Shown piece after piece: positions 1 to 7,318 of a stretch of 15,160 bases of DNA (its first letter is position 1; every line of letters starts with the position of its first letter). The notes below the pieces were generated by a model. That model saw only the letters and a program-made list of their open reading frames with translations, did not search any database and was not told where the DNA came from. Origin of the DNA: M3007 sp039804245 (GTDB taxonomy: Bacteria; Bacteroidota; Bacteroidia; Chitinophagales; Saprospiraceae); NCBI GenBank assembly GCA_039804245.1, contig JBDLWO010000010.1:1-15160 (forward strand), given 5' to 3'. The translations under genes were made by a program, and so were the position numbers.

Positions 1-2260
1 GTCGCGGAGTACCAGCACCGAATCAGAGGCGGCACAGCCATTATTCGTGTTTACCACGAGATGCCTGTATAATCCCGAGGCAATAACAGGGATGATAATC
101 GCCTGTGTGTCCAGTACCACCGAACCTTGCTGTATGAACTGCCAACGGTGCTGAAACTGATTTCCGGCTGATGCGGCTGAGGCGTCCAGCACGGTGGAAA
201 AATCGTTGCATCCCACCTGAAGCTGTGCCGGGCCAGCCTCTGCTATGGGCGGGGTGAAGTCTGAGCCCACAATCATCTGTATGTCGGAACTGCAACCGAA
301 ACTGTTTGTCGCCGTAACGGAGTAATTGCCCGGGACAGAAACGGAATGAAAAGGAGCATCCGGCAGTGGAATCCCGGGCGCTGCCCAGGTGTAATACAGA
401 TTCTGCTGGTCGGCGGTGACACCGACTTGTACCGAAGGGGTGCTGCAGGTGATTATGCCCGACTGTCCACTGAGCACGGGGTACAGGTTTGCTGCCTGTA
501 CGGTTGCCTGCCCGGTAATTGTACAGGCATTCGCATCGGTCACTGTTATGCCGTAGCTTCCGGCTGACAGCCCGTTCAGGGCGGCTGTTGTTTGTCCGTT
601 TGCCCATACAAATAACAGCGGGGGAGTTCCGCCCCCGGCCAGAGCACTTGCGCTGGCATCAGCCTGCTGGCAGGTATCACTGGTAGCTGTTGTGGCCAGA
701 CTGAGTGCCGGAGGCTCGTTGACTTGAAAAGAAGTGGAGTAAGAGCATTGTCTGGAATCGGTGAGCGTCACGGAGTACACGCCCGCGCTCATGCCCGTGA
801 GGCTGCCCGTCTGGGCGCCGTTGGACCACAGGAACTGATATGGAATCGTTCCGCCGGTAAAACCGGTTTGAATGGCTCCGGTTTGCTGTCCCTGGCAGGC
901 TATATTCGTAACTGCTGTATCTGTCAGTATAATTGGCATGGGTTCAGCTATCAGTGCGTTCGTGGAGAGTGTACACTGATGGGCATCCGTTACGGTCACG
1001 CTGTACGTGCCTGCACCCATGCCCGCGAGGTCTTCAGTCTGCTGCCCGCCCGACCACAGGTATTGATATGGAGGAGTACCCCCTGAGAATGCAATATCCA
1101 CACTGCCATTCTGAAATCCGGCACATGAAACAGGTGTGATGGCAGTGAAGTCCGTTTGAAGCGGCAGCGGCTCTGTGATCTGGAAAGAGAGGTATTCCGG
1201 GCACGCACCTCCCGCGTACAGGATGGTCACATCATATTGTCCGGGCTGAAGTCCGGAAATATCCCGGGTAGTAGCGCCGTTCGACCACAGGTAGCTGATA
1301 GCGGGAGTGCCGCCGGTTACATTCAGCGTGACTGTTCCGTCGGCAGCTCCGGCGCAGGATATATTTTCTGAAGTAGCAGACCAGGTTGGCGCGATATATT
1401 CGACTACTACAGCGCTATCCAGAATAGTGCAGCCATTGGCGTCCGTCAGGGTCAGCGGGTATGTCCCCGCCGGAAGGCCGTTGATCTGGGTAGTGGTGGC
1501 GCCATTCGACCAGACGAAACTGTAGGGAGGTGTACCCTGAAAAGCGCCTGCGAATGAAGCTGTTCCGTTGCTTTCTCCCGGGCATGCCGGGGTTGAGATG
1601 GTACCTGTGGAAGATAATTCGGTGGGCTCAAACAGATGAATCTGATGGATTCGGATACACCCGCTGGCATCAGATACGGTGATTCCATACCCGCCGGCAG
1701 GGGCTGATAATATTTCTTCGGTGGTATTGCCGTTACTCCAGAGGTATGTGTAGGGCGGCTCTCCGATCAGAAAATTCAGCCGGAGATGCCCTGTGCCTCC
1801 GTGGCAAAGTACAGGCGACACAATTTCAGGCTCGGTTTGCAGGTTGCCACCTCCCTCCACCCAGGATGAACCAGTAGTGGTACAACCTTTCGCATTGGTT
1901 ACAGTAACAGTATAGAAGCCGTCAGGAAGTCCGAAAACGGAAGCAATTGTCTCGCCGGAAGACCATTTGTATGAGAGCGGAGGAAAGATCGTGGTGGCAC
2001 TGGCCAGTATGGCAGACGGAAACCCATCGCAGTTTCCATTCAGGGTATCAATATTGACAACCGGACTGTCGTATAGTATTACCCTGACAGTGTCGCGCAG
2101 GGTGAGTCCGCACAGATCGGTTGCTTCCACCCAGTACTGGCCCGGGGTGGAAGCGGTGTAATACTGGCTGTTGCTACCATCATTCCATAAATATGAAATG
2201 AAACCTGCGCCGGCATTCAGCAGTACCGATGTATCCCCGCACGTACCTGTATCGGGACCA
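1..2260 (-). repeat. Tandem SprB/Ig-like repeat array in the adhesin
   Basis: Ten successive units each have a Trp in a YLWSNG-like strand. The Trp codons lie at 2185, 1963, 1738, 1510, 1285, 1054, 826, 604, 385 and 142 (lower coordinate), giving periods of 219-243 bases, or 73-81 residues. The seven from 1963 to 604 are canonical SprB repeats: a Cys near the start, GGTPPY, LWSNGATT, a GLPAGTY-like turn, TVTDANGC, and most show exactly two Cys. The first unit (YLWNDG) and the last two (YTWAAPG, HRWQF) are diverged Ig/PKD-like copies. Outer limits are approximate. Confidence 0.85.
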
Positions 2261-4311
2261 AGTCCGGTAAAATCAGGCAATTCAGGCATCTGGAATGAAA
2301 AAAGATTGTTCAGCCAGTCACATTCGGCTGTAAAGTTCAGCGGTGATTGTATGCTCAGCGAAAGAGGTGTACTGTTGGTGCTGTCGGCATTGATTACCCC
2401 GAACACCTCGCCGTCGGCTCTGGGCAGGGTAACAAACTGAACAATACAGGAATCGGGAGGAATTTCATTCAGAGTAAACTGTACCCATCCGATCCGGCTG
2501 GTGGCAGACGCGGTTGGATTGTCTTCGTAAAAAGATACGGGCACGCCCGGAGGCAGGACAGCATCTCCGTTGTTGCATATCTGAAGTGCAATAGTCACGT
2601 TTTCCTGCTGACAATCCAGCGACAGTACAGATACCGTTGCATCGGGAGTCAGGAAGTAAGTCTGGTAGTTGTCGTTGAGTATGGGTCGCTGTGCCAGATA
2701 CTGATTGAAGGGTCGGTTGCCGGAACCCGGCGCGGGATACTCCAGCGTATGTTCTGATTGTTGTGCGGGGATGGTCAGGTCGTCGTTGACGTTGGTGACG
2801 AAGTAATTGAACTGGTTCCAGATATTCCGGCAGGGCGCCCAGGGGAAGCCATCGGATTTGAACACATTGAGTTTTGCTTTTCCGCCTGCGTATGTATTGC
2901 CACCTGCTATGACAATTTCTGTTTCTCCATCGTTATCGGCGTCAGCAACTACCGGATATTCATCGGCTGTACCGGAGAAGCAGGGATATTTGAACCAGTT
3001 CCGTTCATAATCAACGCCGGATGGCAGGGGTTCGGGCCCTCCGTACATAATCCGGAGATTTTGTTCGTCCCGATAGACGATCTCCGAAATATCATCTCCG
3101 TTGAAGTCATATACAGAGGCGCCCGTCCAGCCCGACATATCGGAAGTAGGCAATGCCCACCACCAGGGAGCCGTGGGGTCGAGGTCGGAGGCGTGGAGGC
3201 TGAAGCAGGTCAGGTTGATGGCACAGGTAGAGATAATTTCCGGCAGGTCGGTAGCAAAACCACTTTTTGTATCGTCATATACGTTGGCGATACAGGGCAT
3301 TCCGCCGCTGTTTATCACATTAATCGGATAAGGAAGGAAACGGACCAGGCCGAATTTATTCCATACATATATTCCTGTTTCGGTATTGGGCGTAAGTCTT
3401 CTGGATGCCACAATTACATCGGTAACGCCATCGAGATCAATATCGGCTGCGGCTGTGTAGCCGTCACCGAAAGCTGCAGAAGGCGCCATCATCAGATTCA
3501 GGTCTCTTTTTACCTTGATTTGAAAGCCATCACCGTCTGCTGTGGTGAGGTCAATGGAATAAATAACGGGGCCGGCGGCCAGCTCCAGTCCGGCACAGTC
3601 CGGGTCGCCGTTACAGTCCGCCACCGAGAGCAGATCAACGGCTGTCGGGTTGCAGGCGCCCTCGAGGTAGCTGGAGTAATTGGCGCGACCTCTGTTGACG
3701 GGGCCGTCAATCAGCCTGTCCAGCGTGGGGGCAGCCGGATTTGAGAGATTGAAAGCGTAAATATCACTGCCTGCATATACTTCCGGTATTCCGTCGCCAT
3801 TGAAATCGGCCAGCAGCGGGCGCTGGTCGGTGTAATCGAGCGAGCTGCTGGATGTTACCCAAAGTTGCATGGGTTCGGCCGCAGTTTCCGAATAGTTTTT
3901 ATAAACCCTGATCAATCTGTCCTTGCAAGAGATAAGCAGTTCCGGTATTCCATCGCTGTCAATATCTCCCAGCGTGGGGCCTGGTACCGGGTAGCTGTCA
4001 AAAGAGGAAGGAATGGTGAGATAACGCGGACTGGCTGCGTTACTGCCATCGCCTCTGAAAATAATCAGCCTGCTGTCGGCAGTGAGTGAAGCCACTTCTC
4101 CCACGATTATTTCCGGAATACTGTCTTCCTGCGGATTGAGGTTTCCAACAGCGACTGTCGCAACCGATGAAATATCGGCGTTTGCAGATTGCCACGCCAA
4201 CCTTGCGGTAAAAAGAGGTGGCAAAGAGGGTACGGAGCAGTCCTGCGCGGATGCTGAATATGCAGAGGCTGCGAAAGCGGCCGTGATAAGGCAAAAAAGG
4301 CGATGATACAC
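1..4311 (-). CDS. Secreted FG-GAP/VCBS and SprB-repeat adhesin-like protein, partial (3' end beyond left edge)
   Basis: One frame stays open for 1437 codons from a GTG at 4311 to base 1, so the C-terminus is missing. GTG is the only usable start between the preceding in-frame TAG (4350-4348) and a clear signal peptide (YHRLFCLITAAFAASAYSAS, cut near ASA-QD); the next in-frame ATG is near residue 148. Residues about 40-480 carry FG-GAP/VCBS-like calcium-loop motifs such as DIDSDG (about 114), DFNGDG (about 169), DIDLDG (about 291), DFNGDD (about 406) and DADNDG (about 458). A segment with NIWNQFNYF and RPFNQYLAQRP follows (about 500-560), as is common in large Bacteroidota surface proteins, then a CARDB-like stretch. 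From about residue 690 there are ten beta-sandwich units with Trp anchors, mostly YLWSNG-type SprB repeats. Such proteins are exported by Sec and T9SS and act in adhesion or gliding; the missing end probably holds a sorting domain (inference). It starts 36 bases after the SNF2 stop and may be cotranscribed with it. Confidence 0.9.
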   Translation of the reverse strand, partial: MYHRLFCLITAAFAASAYSASAQDCSVPSLPPLFTARLAWQSANADISSVATVAVGNLNPQEDSIPEIIVGEVASLTADSRLIIFRGDGSNAASPRYLTIPSSFDSYPVPGPTLGDIDSDGIPELLISCKDRLIRVYKNYSETAAEPMQLWVTSSSSLDYTDQRPLLADFNGDGIPEVYAGSDIYAFNLSNPAAPTLDRLIDGPVNRGRANYSSYLEGACNPTAVDLLSVADCNGDPDCAGLELAAGPVIYSIDLTTADGDGFQIKVKRDLNLMMAPSAAFGDGYTAAADIDLDGVTDVIVASRRLTPNTETGIYVWNKFGLVRFLPYPINVINSGGMPCIANVYDDTKSGFATDLPEIISTCAINLTCFSLHASDLDPTAPWWWALPTSDMSGWTGASVYDFNGDDISEIVYRDEQNLRIMYGGPEPLPSGVDYERNWFKYPCFSGTADEYPVVADADNDGETEIVIAGGNTYAGGKAKLNVFKSDGFPWAPCRNIWNQFNYFVTNVNDDLTIPAQQSEHTLEYPAPGSGNRPFNQYLAQRPILNDNYQTYFLTPDATVSVLSLDCQQENVTIALQICNNGDAVLPPGVPVSFYEDNPTASATSRIGWVQFTLNEIPPDSCIVQFVTLPRADGEVFGVINADSTNSTPLSLSIQSPLNFTAECDWLNNLFSFQMPELPDFTGLGPDTGTCGDTSVLLNAGAGFISYLWNDGSNSQYYTASTPGQYWVEATDLCGLTLRDTVRVILYDSPVVNIDTLNGNCDGFPSAILASATTIFPPLSYKWSSGETIASVFGLPDGFYTVTVTNAKGCTTTGSSWVEGGGNLQTEPEIVSPVLCHGGTGHLRLNFLIGEPPYTYLWSNGNTTEEILSAPAGGYGITVSDASGCIRIHQIHLFEPTELSSTGTISTPACPGESNGTASFAGAFQGTPPYSFVWSNGATTTQINGLPAGTYPLTLTDANGCTILDSAVVVEYIAPTWSATSENISCAGAADGTVTLNVTGGTPAISYLWSNGATTRDISGLQPGQYDVTILYAGGACPEYLSFQITEPLPLQTDFTAITPVSCAGFQNGSVDIAFSGGTPPYQYLWSGGQQTEDLAGMGAGTYSVTVTDAHQCTLSTNALIAEPMPIILTDTAVTNIACQGQQTGAIQTGFTGGTIPYQFLWSNGAQTGSLTGMSAGVYSVTLTDSRQCSYSTSFQVNEPPALSLATTATSDTCQQADASASALAGGGTPPLLFVWANGQTTAALNGLSAGSYGITVTDANACTITGQATVQAANLYPVLSGQSGIITCSTPSVQVGVTADQQNLYYTWAAPGIPLPDAPFHSVSVPGNYSVTATNSFGCSSDIQMIVGSDFTPPIAEAGPAQLQVGCNDFSTVLDASAASAGNQFQHRWQFIQQGSVVLDTQAIIIPVIASGLYRHLVVNTNNGCAASDSVLVLRD

Positions 4312-4347
4312 GACTTGGATGATTAAAGGTGAAATAGTCTGCCTGTT

Positions 4348-7248
4348 CTACAGCAGCAGGCTTTCAAACTCTTCGCGGGAAAGTTGCGGCGATTCATCGC
4401 TGAACAATCCTTCACCGAGTTTCTTCTTTCGCTCCTGCAGTTGTCTGATTTTGTCTTCAATGGTATCGCGGGAGAGGAACCGGATAGCAGTGACGGGATT
4501 TTGCTGGCCAATTCTGTGCGCGCGCGCGATAGCCTGATCTTCCACAGCCGGGTTCCACCAGGGATCCAGCAGAAAAACATAATCGGCAGCGGTGAGGTTC
4601 AGACCAACACCACCGGCTTTTACGGTCATAAAAAATGCCTGTACAGTATCGTTCTGCTGAAAAAGTTCCACCGCTTTGGCTCTGTCTGCCTGTGAGGTCT
4701 CACCTGTGAGCCATGCATAGGCAAATCCGGCTTCTTCAAAAGCGGCGCGGAACAGTTGCAGATGTCGTTCAAAGCTGCTGAAAAAAAGTACTTTGTGATT
4801 GGAACGGCGGATAACATCCCACTGAGCCATCACATCGTCGAATTTGCCGGAGCCCCCGGTGTATCCTGTTTCCACGAGGCGCGGATCGTTGGCCAGTTGC
4901 CGGAGGCGCGTGAGCGCCTGGAGTGCCTGGAAACGCGTTTTGGGGTCGTCGAAGAGCGCCAGTATTTCATTTCTGGCGGCTGATTTGGTTTTATCGTACA
5001 GTTTTCTCTGTGCATCTGTCATTTCGGTATAAAACAGTTGCTCGGAGAGAGCGGGCAGGTCCGGAGCTACTTCCTCTTTGGTACGGCGCAGGAAAAACGG
5101 TCTGACTCGCCTGAACAGTCTTTCTTTGGCCACGGCGTCGTTGCGCTTTTCGATCGGCGTGATGAACTGATCCCGGAATTCGGTGAAACTGCCCAGTGTA
5201 GCCGGGTTGATGAATTCCATCTGGCTCCACAGGTCGCTCAGTGAGTTTTCTATCGGGGTGCCTGAAAGTGATATTTTATTGTCGGCCTCGAGGCTGAGCA
5301 CTCCTTTCGCTACCTCCGAAGTGCGGTTCTTGATCATCTGGCTTTCGTCCAGTACGATCACGTGCCAACGTATTTTTGACAGCAGTTCCAGGTCCTGCCT
5401 GACAGTGTGGTAGGTAGTGAGGACAATATCGTGGCTGGCCAGTGCACGGGCATCCTTTCCTCTTTTGGGCCCGGTATGCGAACAAGCAAACAGCGAAGGT
5501 GCAAATTTTGACAGTTCTATACGCCAGTTGAAGATCAGGGAGGCGGGCAGTACCACCAGAGCTGTGAGTGGTTCGGACCCCGTGTGGTTTTGAAACAGGT
5601 CGAGTTGAGCGGTTGCAGCAGACTGTGCCGTCTTGTTTTTCTGCTCTTTGGCATAGAGGAGAAATGCAATGGTCTGGAGCGTTTTGCCCAGACCCATATC
5701 GTCGGCCAGACAGGCGCCAAAACCGTCGTTGTAGTGTCCGGCCAGCCACTTTACACCTTGTAACTGATAGGGGCGCAGGTCTGCCCTCAGGTCGGGAGAA
5801 ACGGTATAATGGCTGTCGCCCGATGAGGTTTGAACCGACTCTCCCACACCGGACTCAACGCCGGCCGCTTCGAGCAGTGTGAAAAGTGCCCGTGGGAGTC
5901 TGACGGAATCTTCGACGCCCTCTTTGGCAGCATCGGCTATTTCACCGTATCGGGTGAACCACTCTTCCGGGATGAGAAAATACGTTCCATCGGGGAGACG
6001 GAAAAGCCGGTCTCGTGCGCGCAGGTGCGCCCACAGGGAACGGAAGGGGAACGAGAACTGGCCAGCCTGCACATGACCGCGCAGGTCGAACCAGTCGTCG
6101 GTAGCAGAAGTGATGATATGGAGTTGTCCGCTCAGCAGCGCCACCGGCTTGCCTTCAACAACCGGGCATTCGGGTTTTATACCGGCAGCCAGCAGAGCAG
6201 TATGATGTCGTGAGAGCCAATCGACGAGCATTTCGAGCGACAGCTCCTGACCCGTAGTGAACAGTTTACCGGAGGTTTGCAGTCCAAGTGTGGTGAGTGC
6301 CTGCACTTTCTCCTGTTCGGCTTCGGGATTCCTGATGACCTGCCTGATGAGAATATCATCGGATCCATCTCCGGCATAATCAACGGCTGTGACGATGTCT
6401 CTTTTTTCTCCGTGAGAAAATTCGGCCCCTCGGTAGGCGAAAAACGCCTGCAGGTACCAGGTTTTCTCCAGAATATTCTCCGTGGGGGCAAGTTTTGCAG
6501 AGACAAGGTCGCGGGTAATGTGTACTTCAAATCCTTCAGCTTCGATACGGGTTCTTCCGGCGCTTTTGGCCACAAATTGCCTGAAATAAACCTTGGCCTT
6601 GTCAGATGGTATCTGTACAACATCCTTGTTGCGGAAAGGCTTCACCATATTGCCGTTGATACCCGGTACGCGGTACAGATCGTATCCTACCAGCAGCCAG
6701 GCCGGGTCAGTATTGGTAAGCGGCAGCACTTCTCTCGACTGGATAGTCCATGGATTGTCTTCCGTGCCAAGGCGGAATCGGTATTCTACCCCGTCTTCCT
6801 TTTTGATGAAAGAAATATGGGGCATGATTTCCTGCTCGGGGCAGGAAACCTGCATGTCACAGGCGGGTGTTTTGCGCTCGAGATCGAAGGTGAGCGGCCA
6901 TTTATCCCTGACAATTTCCGACAGGAATTTGTCAATTTTGTCGAAAATAAACTTTTCAACATACGGTTTGGTAGCAGGGTCTGCAAGCAACTGGGGCAGG
7001 GCAACGGCCGATTTGGCTTTGGGTGGCTTGAACCGTGCTTCCAGGTTTTTGGGCGTCAGCAGCTCGATGATATCGAACAGCGACGATAACTCCGGGGTCA
7101 TTTCAATGCCGTAAGGAACAATAGTGGCGACAGTTGCGCGCTGCTGCATATAGCCCAAACGGCCCTGCGCATCGGTTTCGACGAGCAGGGCCGCGGGCAG
7201 ATATAGCAGATCGTTATAATTCTGAAGGTTGAAAACTACTTTAATCAT
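4348..7248 (-). CDS. SNF2-family DEAD/DEAH-box helicase/ATPase
   Basis: This 966-residue protein is a cytoplasmic ATP-driven double-stranded DNA translocase of the SNF2 superfamily 2 (HepA/RapA-like group in the wide sense). The ATPase core begins near residue 488 with LRPYQLQGVKWL. Walker A is DDMGLGKT, with Lys522. Motif II is DESQ at 634-637, a variant of the usual DEAH/DEAQ. Motif III is SGTPIENSLSDLW (about 661). The second RecA lobe holds FFSSFERHLQLF, KAGGVGLNLTAADYVFLLD, WWNPAVEDQAIARAHRIGQ (motif VI, second Arg 912) and DTIEDKI near the end. Residues 1 to about 480 match the long, poorly conserved N-terminal part common in bacterial SNF2 proteins; I recognise no zinc finger or nuclease there. 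All catalytic motifs are intact. The ATG at 7248 lies 7 bases after a TATCTTTG promoter element. The target process is unknown: transcription recycling, repair and chromatin remodelling are all possible, and no restriction or defence partner lies next to it. Confidence 0.95.
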   Translation of the reverse strand: MIKVVFNLQNYNDLLYLPAALLVETDAQGRLGYMQQRATVATIVPYGIEMTPELSSLFDIIELLTPKNLEARFKPPKAKSAVALPQLLADPATKPYVEKFIFDKIDKFLSEIVRDKWPLTFDLERKTPACDMQVSCPEQEIMPHISFIKKEDGVEYRFRLGTEDNPWTIQSREVLPLTNTDPAWLLVGYDLYRVPGINGNMVKPFRNKDVVQIPSDKAKVYFRQFVAKSAGRTRIEAEGFEVHITRDLVSAKLAPTENILEKTWYLQAFFAYRGAEFSHGEKRDIVTAVDYAGDGSDDILIRQVIRNPEAEQEKVQALTTLGLQTSGKLFTTGQELSLEMLVDWLSRHHTALLAAGIKPECPVVEGKPVALLSGQLHIITSATDDWFDLRGHVQAGQFSFPFRSLWAHLRARDRLFRLPDGTYFLIPEEWFTRYGEIADAAKEGVEDSVRLPRALFTLLEAAGVESGVGESVQTSSGDSHYTVSPDLRADLRPYQLQGVKWLAGHYNDGFGACLADDMGLGKTLQTIAFLLYAKEQKNKTAQSAATAQLDLFQNHTGSEPLTALVVLPASLIFNWRIELSKFAPSLFACSHTGPKRGKDARALASHDIVLTTYHTVRQDLELLSKIRWHVIVLDESQMIKNRTSEVAKGVLSLEADNKISLSGTPIENSLSDLWSQMEFINPATLGSFTEFRDQFITPIEKRNDAVAKERLFRRVRPFFLRRTKEEVAPDLPALSEQLFYTEMTDAQRKLYDKTKSAARNEILALFDDPKTRFQALQALTRLRQLANDPRLVETGYTGGSGKFDDVMAQWDVIRRSNHKVLFFSSFERHLQLFRAAFEEAGFAYAWLTGETSQADRAKAVELFQQNDTVQAFFMTVKAGGVGLNLTAADYVFLLDPWWNPAVEDQAIARAHRIGQQNPVTAIRFLSRDTIEDKIRQLQERKKKLGEGLFSDESPQLSREEFESLLL

Positions 7249-7250
7249 CC

Positions 7251-7309
7251 GGCGGCAAAGATACGCGATGCTTCATCTGTTTCAATGATTTAACACTGCG
7301 TTTGCCGCC
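7251..7309. repeat. Inverted repeat in the protease-SNF2 gap
   Basis: GGCGGCAAA (7251-7259) and TTTGCCGCC (7301-7309) are perfect 9-base inverted arms 41 bases apart. They lie between the protease stop (7319) and the SNF2 ATG. One arm overlaps the TTTG of the SNF2 -7 element. There is no T-tract, so this is not a standard intrinsic terminator; it could be a protein-binding site or chance. Confidence 0.5.
7256..7286 (-). promoter_or_regulatory. Bacteroidota-type promoter for the SNF2 gene
   Basis: On the minus strand ATTG (7286-7283) is followed after 19 bases by TATCTTTG (7263-7256), an exact match to the -7 consensus TAnnTTTG with a suitably spaced -33 TTG. The ATG at 7248 follows after only 7 bases, so the mRNA would have almost no leader. 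Promoter function is inferred from sequence only. Confidence 0.55.
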
Positions 7310-7318
7310 AGCTACTGA

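Noticed and set aside
1..2260. Periodic spacing that could suggest a CRISPR-like array
   Set aside because: The period is about 225 bases, copies differ at the DNA level and each encodes a protein repeat in one continuous frame.
2758..3744. A 328-codon open frame on the plus strand
   Set aside because: It is antisense to the FG-GAP domain of the adhesin, whose frame is continuous and has recognisable motifs; the plus-strand product resembles no family.
1..4311. Suspicion that the left 4.3 kb is a decayed gene, because only short open frames are obvious there
   Set aside because: Translating the minus strand from GTG 4311 gives no stop or frameshift down to base 1; the gene is simply cut by the window edge.
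4515..4528. Alternating TG/CG tract with Z-DNA potential
   Set aside because: It encodes the conserved ARAH of SNF2 motif VI and is explained by codon choice for Ala and Arg.
6277..7089. A 270-codon open frame on the plus strand
   Set aside because: It lies entirely opposite the N-terminal part of the SNF2 gene and has no start context or domain support.
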